Below are positions 8,051 through 15,255 of a DNA stretch of 47,523 nt, piece after piece. The DNA is taken from positions 1 to 47,523 of the forward strand of contig VGTH01000043.1 in assembly GCA_016874755.1 (NCBI GenBank). The letters are read 5' to 3'. Below the pieces are notes generated by a model that was given only the letters and a program-made list of their open reading frames with translations, was not told the DNA's origin and made no database searches. How positions within the stretch are numbered: position 1 is the stretch's first letter; the number at the start of each line of letters is the position of its first letter. The position numbers and the translations under genes are program-made. This DNA is from Deltaproteobacteria bacterium. Its GTDB lineage: Bacteria > Desulfobacterota > Binatia > UBA9968.

Positions 8051-8536
8051 ATGAAAAAATTGGTATTAGCAACTGCGTTGTGGTTTGCCGCGGCGGGCGT
8101 CGCGGGCATCGCAACCGCCGCCGACAAGGCGATGGAAAAGGAGAAAAAGGAAGCCGCCAAAGCTGAGGCGAAAGCAGAGACCAAAGCCAAGGAAGCGACC
8201 AAGGACGCCCCCAAACCGGCGGCAGCAAAACCCGGAAGTTTGATGGTCAACATCAACACCGCGAACGTTGATGAGCTGAAAGCTCTCAAGGGCATCGGTG
8301 AGACGCGGGCCAAGGACATCATCGAGTACCGCAAGAAAAACGGCGACTTCAAAACCATTGAAGACTTGGAAAAAGTTAAGGGCATCGGCCCCGGCACGAT
8401 GAAACAGATTCGCGCCAATATCTCCGTGAGCGGCGACACCGTTGTCCCGAAAAAGGCCGAGCCGGCTGCCAAAGCCAAGGACACCAAAGCCCCGGCCAAA
8501 GCGATGGACAAAATGGAAGAAAAGGGCAAAAAATAA
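8051..8536 (+). CDS. ComEA-like helix-hairpin-helix protein with signal peptide
   Basis: A 161-residue protein. Residues 1-24 form a signal peptide (MKKLVLATALWFAAAGVAG, then ATAA). A Lys/Ala/Glu-rich tract follows to about residue 62, then one ComEA-type helix-hairpin-helix domain (about 66-125) with VNINTANVDELKAL and KVKGIGPGTMKQI, and a second Lys/Ala-rich tail. The domain binds double-stranded DNA; in ComEA proteins it acts in DNA uptake across the periplasm. The lysine-rich flanks could add nonspecific DNA affinity. No other competence gene is in the window, so an uptake role is inferred. A strong AGGAGG precedes the start and a clear terminator follows the stop. Confidence 0.8.
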   Translation: MKKLVLATALWFAAAGVAGIATAADKAMEKEKKEAAKAEAKAETKAKEATKDAPKPAAAKPGSLMVNINTANVDELKALKGIGETRAKDIIEYRKKNGDFKTIEDLEKVKGIGPGTMKQIRANISVSGDTVVPKKAEPAAKAKDTKAPAKAMDKMEEKGKK

Positions 8537-8554
8537 CGCCTAGCACTCCCGGCA

Positions 8555-8593
8555 ACAACCCCGCTCGCGGCAACGCGGCGGGGTTGTTTTTTT
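8555..8593 (+). terminator. intrinsic terminator after the ComEA-like gene
   Basis: A perfect 10-bp stem (ACAACCCCGC at 8555-8564 with GCGGGGTTGT at 8578-8587) encloses a loop that can itself pair CGCG with CGCG. The T-run at 8587-8593 follows immediately. It lies 19 bases after the stop codon. Confidence 0.9.
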
Positions 8594-8645
8594 CCGCCAA
8601 AGTCATATCCAGAAGCTAAACGAAAGAGTGGCCGGGAGGATACCT

Positions 8646-9497
8646 ATGCGGCTCGACAACGAACAAGAAAGTCGGAACATCGAAGATCGCCGCGGTTCAC
8701 GGGTCTCACGCGGCGCCATTGGCGGCGGCATCGGCACCATCGCGTTGGCGCTGATCGCCATGTTTCTTGGTTTTGACCCGGGCGCGATCCTGCAAGGTAG
8801 CCCGCAATCGAATATTTCCAACGAACCACAGGTGCAGCAGGCCGGCGGGCGCGACGAAGGACGCGAATTTATCGCCAAAGTGCTCGGCAGCAACGAACGG
8901 GTCTGGGGTGAAATTTTCCAAAAAGCTGGACGCCAGTACGTTCCCCCTAAGCTCGTGCTTTTCTCCGGCGAAGAGCAGTCCGCCTGCGGCTTTGCTTCGG
9001 CGGCATCGGGGCCGTTTTACTGCCCCGGCGACCAAAAGGTTTACATTGACCTTTCCTTCTATCGTGAGCTAAGCCAGCGCTTCAAAGCGCCGGGCGATTT
9101 CGCTCAAGCTTACGTGGTTGCGCACGAGGTCGCGCATCACGTGCAAAATCAGCTTGGCATCATGGGTAAGGTGCAGGCGGCGCAACAGCGTTCCAGCGAG
9201 CGCGAGGCCAACGCGCTTTCGGTGCGCCTCGAGCTGCAGGCCGATTGCCTCGCCGGCATCTGGGCCAACTTCGCCAACCGCGATCGCAAAATCCTTGAAC
9301 CAGGTGACGTGGAAGAAGGCCTAAACGCCGCTGCCCAAATCGGCGACGACACCCTGCAAAAGCGTTCCCAAGGCTATGTCGTACCCGAAGGCTTCCCCCA
9401 CGGCAGCGCCGAACAGCGCGTGCGCTGGTTCCGCGCCGGCCTCCAATCCGGCGACATAAAACAGTGCGACACCTTTGCCGGACGCGGTGTGATGTAA
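8646..9497 (+). CDS. YpfJ/KPN_02809-family neutral zinc metallopeptidase
   Basis: A 283-residue protein. The ATG at 8646 is preceded by GGGAGGA with five-base spacing, so I prefer it to the upstream GTG at 8628. The layout fits the family: a short hydrophilic Arg-rich N-terminus (MRLDNEQESRNIEDRRG), one membrane segment after a glycine-rich stretch (about residues 26-50), and a zinc protease domain with the HExxH motif in VVAHEVAHHVQNQLG (about residue 160) and a later 'RLELQADCLAGIWA' helix that supplies the third ligand region. It is probably anchored in the inner membrane facing the periplasm. Natural substrates of this family are unknown. Confidence 0.88.
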   Translation: MRLDNEQESRNIEDRRGSRVSRGAIGGGIGTIALALIAMFLGFDPGAILQGSPQSNISNEPQVQQAGGRDEGREFIAKVLGSNERVWGEIFQKAGRQYVPPKLVLFSGEEQSACGFASAASGPFYCPGDQKVYIDLSFYRELSQRFKAPGDFAQAYVVAHEVAHHVQNQLGIMGKVQAAQQRSSEREANALSVRLELQADCLAGIWANFANRDRKILEPGDVEEGLNAAAQIGDDTLQKRSQGYVVPEGFPHGSAEQRVRWFRAGLQSGDIKQCDTFAGRGVM

Positions 9498-9599
9498 CCT
9501 CGTCTAAACGAACCATCCGGCTATGCTCATTGGCAGGTGGCGGCATCGCCGCCGCCTCTGTCTTGTTCACTCCGATCCCCGGCTCCCACTCGATTTTAT

Positions 9600-9628
9600 T
9601 TGACAGGGTTTTCCCCTTTCTTTTAGAC
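9600..9628 (+). promoter_or_regulatory. possible promoter for the substrate-binding protein gene
   Basis: A perfect TTGACA at 9600-9605, with a poor -10 (TTTAGA/TTAGAC) 16-17 bases later. It lies about 50 bases before the ATG at 9675. Only the -35 is convincing. Confidence 0.3.
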
Positions 9629-9674
9629 TCCGGCAGTTCCTAAACCAATTCGCTCGGGATACCGGGAGCACTTC

Positions 9675-10673
9675 ATGATTTTGATCAAGGAACCTAAACT
9701 CGATCGGCTCAAGCGCGCAGCCCTTCCGGCTCTGTGCGTCGTTCTTGTCGCCATGGCTGTAACGAGCAGCGCCGCGGCACAAAAGGTGCGCATCGCCATG
9801 CCGGCCAAGAGCATGACGTTTTTGAACTTCTACGTCGGCGAGAAGTTCGGCATTTACAAAGCTGAAGGCTTCGATGTCTCTTTGGAAGTGATCAAGCCCG
9901 ACGTCGGCGTGGCCGGCATGGTCGCCGGCGAGATCGATTATACATCGGCCATCGGTACCGCGATGCGCGCCGCCGCCACCGGCGTGCCGACCAAGGCGGC
10001 GATGTTCACCATGGATCGCGTGCTCGTCTACCTGTATTCCAAGCCATCGATCAAATCGATCGAAGAATTGAAAGGCGGCAAGACCGTCGCGTCCACCGGT
10101 TTGGTCGCCACACCAACTTTCGCGGCGAAGGCGATGGCGCGCGCCCATGGATTGAATCCCGATCGCGACCTGACGTTCGTCTTCACCGGCGACGCCGGCA
10201 ATTCGCTGACCTCGCTGCTGAGCGGCGCCACCGACGCAGCGATGTTGTCCATGCCTTTTAATATCAAAGCCGAAGAGTCCGGTTTTCGAAATCTCGGCAA
10301 TGCGGTCGATTATCTGCAAACCCCTTTTGCCGGGCTTGGCGCGACTGATGCGAAGCTGAAAAACAATCCCGCCCAGGTAAAGCGCATGATCCGCGCCACA
10401 TTAAAAACGGTCGAGTACACCAAAGACCCGGCGAACCAGGAAAGAATCGTGGGCCTGTTAGTCGATGAGTTTAAGATCGACCGCAAGGCCGCCGCCGGCG
10501 CGCTGCGTGACATCATCCGGGCTTTCAGCAAAGATGGCACGACCACGGAAGAAGCCATCAAGATTGAAATCCGCGACATCCGCGAGCAAGCCAAGATCAA
10601 GAACGAAGTGCCGGTGAGCCAGGTGGTCGATTACAGATTGCTCGAAGAAGTGTTGGCGGAGATGAAGCGATAA
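9675..10673 (+). CDS. ABC-type substrate-binding protein, NMT1/SsuA-like
   Basis: A 332-residue periplasmic binding protein. A basic N-terminus and hydrophobic core end at an Ala-rich cleavage site (SSAAAQ, about residue 36). The mature part begins KVRIAMPAKSMTF and has the family pattern 'YVGEKFGIYKAEGFDVSLE' and 'GGKTVASTGL'. Family members feed ABC importers for taurine/alkanesulfonates, nitrate or thiamine precursors, but in genomes like this one they are numerous and often far from permeases. None is adjacent here, so the ligand is unknown. GGGAG lies a few bases before the ATG. The 3' side runs straight into a dispersed hairpin repeat. Confidence 0.85.
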   Translation: MILIKEPKLDRLKRAALPALCVVLVAMAVTSSAAAQKVRIAMPAKSMTFLNFYVGEKFGIYKAEGFDVSLEVIKPDVGVAGMVAGEIDYTSAIGTAMRAAATGVPTKAAMFTMDRVLVYLYSKPSIKSIEELKGGKTVASTGLVATPTFAAKAMARAHGLNPDRDLTFVFTGDAGNSLTSLLSGATDAAMLSMPFNIKAEESGFRNLGNAVDYLQTPFAGLGATDAKLKNNPAQVKRMIRATLKTVEYTKDPANQERIVGLLVDEFKIDRKAAAGALRDIIRAFSKDGTTTEEAIKIEIRDIREQAKIKNEVPVSQVVDYRLLEEVLAEMKR

Positions 10674-10704
10674 AATTTTTGCGAAAAAATCGAAATGAAT
10701 GACT

Positions 10705-10785
10705 CACCACGAAGACCCGAAGTACACGAAGTTCGGAAAACATATTTTCTTTCCTTACCTTCGTGATCTTCGTGCCTTCGTGGTG
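10705..10785. repeat. CACCACGAAG hairpin repeat, copy 1
   Basis: An 81-base imperfect inverted repeat. The left arm starts CACCACGAAG and continues with periodic CGAAG units, and the right arm ends CTTCGTGGTG after matching CTTCG units. Related copies lie at 16356-16447 and 42276-42359. It separates a binding-protein gene from a Rieske oxygenase fragment. Confidence 0.85.
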
Positions 10786-10815
10786 AACAATTCCGAAAAC
10801 AAGCGATGCTCTGCA

Positions 10816-11037
10816 GTCGACCGCAGCGTCGAGCACCTAGGCGCCAGCGACGCCTTCATCATCCAACTGCGCCGCTTCCTGCAGCGCGCGATTAAAGAAG
10901 TACAAGCCGGCAAAGACGCACCGGGCACGATCTTCGATTCCCAACCGCGAGACTACGTGCATCTCCGCCGCGAAGCCGCTGATTTGCCAGCGGACGTTTC
11001 TTGGCGAACACTGTATTCAAATGCAGCGAATTCGTAG
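10816..11037 (+). pseudogene. C-terminal fragment of a Rieske aromatic-ring dioxygenase alpha subunit
   Basis: About 70 codons read VDRSVEHLGASDAF, then a basic helix (IIQLRRFLQRAIKEV), a proline/acid segment and LPADVSWRTLYSN, ending at TAG 11035-11037. This pattern (R/S-EHLGxSD, R-R-x-L, then 'LP..V.W') is typical of the extreme C-terminus of phthalate-dioxygenase-like oxygenase alpha subunits. The Rieske domain and the iron site are absent. In-frame sequence upstream comes from the hairpin repeat, so the gene was cut there. It is probably a remnant of a deletion or recombination at the repeats; it cannot be active. Confidence 0.7.
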
Positions 11038-11058
11038 GGTGCGCATGGCGCACCCTAC
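11034..11058. repeat. perfect palindrome GTAGGGTGCGC-ATG-GCGCACCCTAC
   Basis: Arms 11034-11044 and 11048-11058 pair over 11 bp around a three-base loop. A truncated relative with loop ACG lies at 13360-13376. It sits across the stop codon of the dioxygenase fragment. It belongs to the group of intergenic hairpins ending in CCCTAC or CCCCTAC. Confidence 0.85.
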
Positions 11059-11083
11059 ACGCTGAATAGTATATTGATTGTGC

Positions 11084-11638
11084 ATGCCTCCGCGGAAACA
11101 TAAACAATCGACTTGGTCGTCTGTCAAAGCGGCAGCATCAGGGCTCAGCCGTGATGACTTGCTTGCCCTTTTGCGAAATCTGTACGAGCTCTCGTCGAGC
11201 AACAAGCAGTTCGTCGACGCACGTCTGCGAATCGGCTCGGACCACGTCGCGCCGCACAAAAAAATAGTTAGTGACTGCATGTACCCAGACGTCCTTCGGA
11301 ATCACCCTGTGCAGATTTCGAAAGCGAAAAAGGCCATCAGCGATTATCGCAAGGCGGCCGGAGATATTCACGGAGAGATCGATCTCATGATCCACTTCGT
11401 CGAATGTGGAAACCGATTCACGTGCGACTACGGTGACATTAACGAGCCATTTTACGATGCGCTGCTCAATATGTACGCGAAAGCTGTCCAGGCCGTAGCG
11501 GGACTCCCCGAGCCAGCGATGGCGCCGTTTCGAAACAGGCTATGGAAACTCACGGAAGCATCTCGCGGAATAGGATGGGGGTACCATGATGATCTATGTG
11601 AGGCGTACTACTCGGTGTTTCCCGAGGACGACGCCTGA
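11084..11638 (+). CDS. hypothetical protein, possibly DUF6155-like
   Basis: A 184-residue soluble protein from the ATG at 11084 (an upstream TTG at 11078 is also in frame). It begins MPPRKHKQSTW and has a helical N-terminus of the form 'LSRDDLLALLRNLYELSSSNKQFVDARL', which recalls the DUF6155 family; the rest is helical with a Cys at 'HFVECGNRFTC'. The biochemical role is unknown. Base use is less GC-rich than the flanking genes, and it sits between a palindromic repeat and a gap with repeat-like sequence, which suggests recent acquisition. No good ribosome site is visible. Confidence 0.6.
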   Translation: MPPRKHKQSTWSSVKAAASGLSRDDLLALLRNLYELSSSNKQFVDARLRIGSDHVAPHKKIVSDCMYPDVLRNHPVQISKAKKAISDYRKAAGDIHGEIDLMIHFVECGNRFTCDYGDINEPFYDALLNMYAKAVQAVAGLPEPAMAPFRNRLWKLTEASRGIGWGYHDDLCEAYYSVFPEDDA

Positions 11639-11764
11639 AAGCTGCGTGTAACAATATGGGAGCCGAATGAGGTAAAAAATCAAAAGTAAAGATCTGACCT
11701 TAGTCTTCCCGGCGGTTCCTTAACGAAAGTCCAAGCCGCCATTCGTCTTCGCTGCTCCCGCAAA

Positions 11765-11792
11765 TTGACACCGTTTCGAGTTATCGGATAAC
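11765..11792 (+). promoter_or_regulatory. possible promoter upstream of the HpaB-like gene
   Basis: TTGACA at 11765-11770, a 16-base spacer and GATAAC at 11787-11792. The following leader of about 80 bases contains no strong ribosome site. The rest of the gap 11639-11875 has no gene. Confidence 0.35.
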
Positions 11793-11875
11793 GTCGACGG
11801 ACCGGCAACGTTTGCAGCGAAGGCAAGTCGAGTTCAATTTTATTTAACCGCAAAAATTTGTTGAGAGCTATGTAA

Positions 11876-13321
11876 ATGCCAATACGTCGAGGAGAGGAAT
11901 ATCTCGAAAGCCTGAGAGACGGGCGCCGCGTGTGGCTGCACGGCGAATCGGTGGATGTCACCGCGCATCCCGGGTTGGCGGGCAGCGCGCGCAGCGTGGC
12001 TGGGGTCTATGATCTGCAGCATGACCCAGCACATCAAGATCTGCTGACAATGCCTTCGCCGGCGACGGGCCAGCGAGTGAGCCTGGCTTATCTGCTGCCC
12101 CATTCGGTCGAAGATCTCACTCGGCAGCGCAAGATGTATGAGTTCTTGGTGCGCCGTACAGGTGGCACGGCGGCGCGTCTGCCGCACCACTTGGCGACCG
12201 TCGTTTTGGGACTGCACGACTCTCGCGATATCTTCGGCCAAGAGAATCCGGCCTTCGCGGAGAACGTGACGCGCTACTTCGAGTATTGCCGTGAAAACGA
12301 TTTGAGCATCGCGACGATTTTCAACGACCCGTTTCATCATCGCAGCCATCCGGAGTCCAAGCAAGAATATTTACGGGTGGTGGAGCGGCGGGCCGATGGC
12401 ATCGTCGTGCGCGGCGCCAAAGGCGTGGGCACGCAGGCGCCCTACGCCAACGAAATCCTCTGCCTGACCCAGCCCAGACCCAACCTCCAGCCCGACGAAG
12501 TGATGTACTTCGCCGTGCCGGTCAACTCCAAAGGCCTCCAGCTCATCTGCCGCTCGTCGCTGACGCCGCCCAACCCCGAGGACCATCCGCTGAGTCCCCA
12601 CTGGGACGAAATGGACGCCATGGTGCTGTTCGACAACGTGTTCATACCCTGGGATCGGGTATTCTATTTGCGCCAATCTCATCCCAAAGACCCCGGTCTC
12701 TACGCACAGCTCTTCCAAGGAGCCATGGGCATCGGCCCTTGGTATGTTTTAGTCAGGCTCGCGGTCAAAGCGGAGGTGTTGCTCGGCATCTGCGCGGCGA
12801 TGGCGGAATATCTCGGTACTGCCAAACAACCGCACGTGCAGCTCGCCTTGGCCGACGCCATCCTCTACATGGAGACGATGCGAGCATTCATTCATGAGGC
12901 CGAATCAAATCCGGTGCGCTCGCCATCGGGCCTGACACTGCCCAACTGGACCCCGGCGCAAGCGGCGCGCATCTTTTCCATAGAGGGCTACCCTAAGATG
13001 TTACAGATGCTGCGCGAGCTGTGCGGCTCCGGCATCCTGATGTCGCCGAACCAAGCCGACATGAATAACCCCGAGATCGGCCAGCAAATCCAGCGCTATT
13101 TCGTGGGCGAGAACGAGCGCACGCAAGACATGTTTCGCATGTTGAAACTGGCGTGGGAGTACGCCTGCGATTCTTTCGGCTCGCGCCAGCTGCTATTTGA
13201 GATGTACAATGTCGCCAGCCTCGCCACCAACAAACAACGGCTAGTCGGCGCCTACGATCTGAGCCCGTACGTCCGTCTAGCCAAGGAATTGGCAGGCATT
13301 GACGGAAGGCGCGAGGCGTGA
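11876..13321 (+). CDS. 4-hydroxyphenylacetate 3-hydroxylase (HpaB) family FADH2-dependent monooxygenase
   Basis: A 481-residue oxygenase component of a two-component flavin monooxygenase, with an acyl-CoA-dehydrogenase-like fold. Recognisable parts are the N-terminal RRGEEYLESLRDGR, the central IFNDPFHHRS, GIVVRGAKGVGTQAPYANEI, the EMDAMVLFDNVFIPWDRV segment and a C-terminal helical domain with GENERTQDMFRMLKLAW. It should hydroxylate an aromatic ring next to a phenol using FADH2 from a separate reductase, which is not in the window. The start at 11876 follows TATGTAA with no obvious ribosome site. The last residues (GRREA and the TGA) are encoded by the repeat at 13309-13412. Confidence 0.85.
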   Translation: MPIRRGEEYLESLRDGRRVWLHGESVDVTAHPGLAGSARSVAGVYDLQHDPAHQDLLTMPSPATGQRVSLAYLLPHSVEDLTRQRKMYEFLVRRTGGTAARLPHHLATVVLGLHDSRDIFGQENPAFAENVTRYFEYCRENDLSIATIFNDPFHHRSHPESKQEYLRVVERRADGIVVRGAKGVGTQAPYANEILCLTQPRPNLQPDEVMYFAVPVNSKGLQLICRSSLTPPNPEDHPLSPHWDEMDAMVLFDNVFIPWDRVFYLRQSHPKDPGLYAQLFQGAMGIGPWYVLVRLAVKAEVLLGICAAMAEYLGTAKQPHVQLALADAILYMETMRAFIHEAESNPVRSPSGLTLPNWTPAQAARIFSIEGYPKMLQMLRELCGSGILMSPNQADMNNPEIGQQIQRYFVGENERTQDMFRMLKLAWEYACDSFGSRQLLFEMYNVASLATNKQRLVGAYDLSPYVRLAKELAGIDGRREA

Positions 13322-13412
13322 GGCCCTTCGATTGAACTCAGGACAGGCAACCCGGAAATGGTGCGCACGGCGCACCCTAGGTAACTCACACCTGTTGCCT
13401 CACGCCTCACGC
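13309..13412. repeat. nested compound inverted repeat
   Basis: The outer arms GCGCGAGGCGTGAGGC (13309-13324) and GCCTCACGCCTCACGC (13397-13412) match at 15 of 16 positions. Inside lie a 'CCTTCGATTGAACTCAGGAC' word and the hairpin GGTGCGC-ACG-GCGCACC (13360-13376), related to the palindrome at 11034. The TGA stop of the HpaB-like gene lies in the left arm, and the right arm ends six bases before the end of the convergent VOC gene. Confidence 0.85.
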
Positions 13413-13417
13413 TTTCT

Positions 13418-13786
13418 TCACACCGGCCAGCCATGCTTCGATAGATCAATCGGATTGCCGTCCGGATCATGCACGCGATATTCCGCCTCGCGATTGGGCG
13501 GCCTTTTATTAACATCGGTTTTCGCCTGCAGTCCTTTGCAAGCCTCGCGCACGGCCGCGACGTCGTCGACTTCGAAGCCAAAGTGATTGATGCCCACCTG
13601 AAGCTGAGGCCCTTCGATTTTACGCTCTGGGCCGATGGGAATGATCGCTAGATTGATATGACCGTCGGTCAAATAGGTCGCCGTGCCGACGCCGTGAACG
13701 ATCTTCAAGCCGAATGCGGTCGTATAAAACTTCACGAGCTTGTCTACGTCTTCTGTGAGAATCGCGAGATGTCGAATGCGTGCCAT
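13418..13786 (-). CDS. VOC-family (glyoxalase/extradiol dioxygenase-like) protein
   Basis: A 122-residue protein with a single vicinal-oxygen-chelate domain: MARIRHLAILTEDVDKLVKFY at the start (first metal-ligand His in the first strand), a central GINHFGFEVDD and a C-terminal YRVHDPDGNPIDL with the usual Glu/Asp region. Family members are small metal enzymes (glyoxalase I, extradiol dioxygenases, epimerases, resistance proteins). Sequence alone does not fix the reaction, but the neighbouring HpaB-like monooxygenase and hydrolases make a role in aromatic or xenobiotic breakdown plausible. AGGAGG precedes the ATG at 13786. It is divergent from the Bug-type binding protein. Confidence 0.85.
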   Translation of the reverse strand: MARIRHLAILTEDVDKLVKFYTTAFGLKIVHGVGTATYLTDGHINLAIIPIGPERKIEGPQLQVGINHFGFEVDDVAAVREACKGLQAKTDVNKRPPNREAEYRVHDPDGNPIDLSKHGWPV

Positions 13787-13865
13787 CGTTAGTCCTCCTT
13801 TAACTGGGGCATCCTACTGAATCAGCAACAACTATGACAAGCTGTTCAGTCCTCTATTTCTGTGG

Positions 13866-13895
13866 TTGACTTCGCCCGCGCAATCGCTTTATAGG
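13866..13895 (+). promoter_or_regulatory. candidate promoter for the Bug-type binding protein
   Basis: TTGACT at 13866-13871, an 18-base spacer and TATAGG at 13890-13895, about 40 bases before the ATG at 13934, which is preceded by GAAGGAG. Confidence 0.5.
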
Positions 13896-13933
13896 GATGC
13901 TGTCGCTGCCCGCGGGACCGAAGGAGTCTTCGC

Positions 13934-14962
13934 ATGAAGTTCGCCAGCATTATACTAACTATCGCCAGCATCTGTGGCGCACTCTTCACGCCGGGCCGAA
14001 TCGCGGCGCAAGATTTCTACCGCGGCAAAACCATTCGCTTTGTCGTTGCCTTTAGTCCAGGCGGCACTTTCGACGCCTACACGCGGGTCATCGCGCGCCA
14101 CTTCGGCAAACATGTGCCGGGTAATCCGACGATCGTGGTCGAAAACATGACTGGCGCCGGCGGATTCATCCAAGCCAATTTCATGTACCAGCGCGCCAAG
14201 CCAGACGGCCTGACCATCGGCAACAACCAAGGGAGCTTCATCCTGCAGCAAATCCTCGGCGCCAAGGGCATCGAGTTCGACAGCCGCAAGTTTGAATACC
14301 TCGGCGTGCCGACGGAATTTCACCCGGTGTGCGCACTGACCAAAGTAAGCGGTTACACCAACATGGAGCGCTGGTTCGCCGCCAAAGAACCGGTGCGGTT
14401 GGGCGGCATCGGGCCCGGCACCGGTCCGTCAGACATCGCCCGCGCGGTGAAAGCGGCGCTGCCGAATTTGCCGATCCGCGTGGTCGACGGCTACAAGGGC
14501 GCGGCCGACGTGCGCCTGGCTGCCGACGGCGGCGAGTTGGCCGGCTTCTGCGCCGCCTGGGAAGGTATCAAACTGCTCTGGCGCAAGTCCATCGACAGCG
14601 GCGACGTCTCGGTAGTCCTGCAAGTGGCGCCGAAGAAACATGCCGAGCTGCCCAACGTGCCGCTCGTCATCGATTACGTCAAGAGCGACGAAGCCAAGCA
14701 GATTCTTAAATACGCCGTGCAGGACGTGGCCGTGTTGCAGTACTTGTATTTCTTGCCGCCGGCGACTAACAAAGAGACCGTGCGGCTCTTGCGCAAGAGT
14801 TTTCTTGACACGTTGAAGGACGGTGACTTTCTCGCCGAGATGAACAAAGCCAACCTCGCCGTCACGCCGGTGGGCGGCGAGGTGATCGACGGCATCGTCT
14901 CGGGTTTATTTAAGCTAGATACGCAGATGGTCGGGAAACTAAAAGGCGTACTGGTGCCGTAG
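13934..14962 (+). CDS. Bug/TctC-type tripartite transporter substrate-binding protein
   Basis: A 342-residue periplasmic binding protein. The signal peptide ends at RIAAQ (about residue 25), followed by the Bug-family opening DFYRGKTIRFVVAFSPGG and the ligand-loop pattern FDAYTRVIARHFGKHVPGNP, then VVENMTGAGG. Bug proteins bind carboxylates such as tricarboxylates, aromatic acids or amino acids. Most genomic copies are orphans without TctA/TctB permease genes, as here. It may act in sensing or in supplying a distant transporter. A truncated relative lies on the minus strand at 21633-21698. Confidence 0.88.
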   Translation: MKFASIILTIASICGALFTPGRIAAQDFYRGKTIRFVVAFSPGGTFDAYTRVIARHFGKHVPGNPTIVVENMTGAGGFIQANFMYQRAKPDGLTIGNNQGSFILQQILGAKGIEFDSRKFEYLGVPTEFHPVCALTKVSGYTNMERWFAAKEPVRLGGIGPGTGPSDIARAVKAALPNLPIRVVDGYKGAADVRLAADGGELAGFCAAWEGIKLLWRKSIDSGDVSVVLQVAPKKHAELPNVPLVIDYVKSDEAKQILKYAVQDVAVLQYLYFLPPATNKETVRLLRKSFLDTLKDGDFLAEMNKANLAVTPVGGEVIDGIVSGLFKLDTQMVGKLKGVLVP

Positions 14963-15240
14963 CGCCGACACCAGGGGGTCGCCCCTACAAAGATTCGGAT
15001 GACCGGTAGTCGCGAGTTGAATCCAGGACGCATTGTTATTTCGCAGGAGGGCGCGATGAATCGCGCCCCTACATGCGGATCGTTTTTGCGTTCTTTGCGC
15101 TCTTTGCGGTTAAATTCTCCGGATTCCGAATCCGGGCGCGCAGCGCCTTTTGTGCCCATGTGCTCTTTATGGTTAAAGCTCTTGCCGGATTCGGTTGCCG
15201 CTGCCGCGCTGGCTGCTTCGTGGTGAGATCAGATATTCCC
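14963..15240. repeat. cluster of dispersed intergenic repeats
   Basis: This gap holds several repeat words and no gene: AGGGGG-TCG-CCCCTAC near 14973-14988; a perfect hairpin GGGCGCGAT-GA-ATCGCGCCC at 15049-15068 followed by CCTAC; then periodic TTTGCG units (TTTTTGCGTTCTTTGCGCTC and onward, from about 15086) with a related 'TGTGCTCTTTATGGTTAAA' further on; and an inverted GGATTC/GAATCC pair around 15120-15135. They are the same kinds of elements seen at other gene borders. A ribosome site (TAGGAGG) for the next gene follows. Confidence 0.7.
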
Positions 15241-15255
15241 TTGTAGGAGGAAAAC

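Noticed and set aside
9530-9556. GGCGGC-ATC-GCCGCC hairpin after the metallopeptidase
   Set aside because: Short stem and no T-run; not convincing as a terminator.
10705-10785. Periodic CGAAG units considered as a CRISPR array or tandem repeat
   Set aside because: The units form one inverted repeat, are only a few bases long, and lack unique spacers of constant length.
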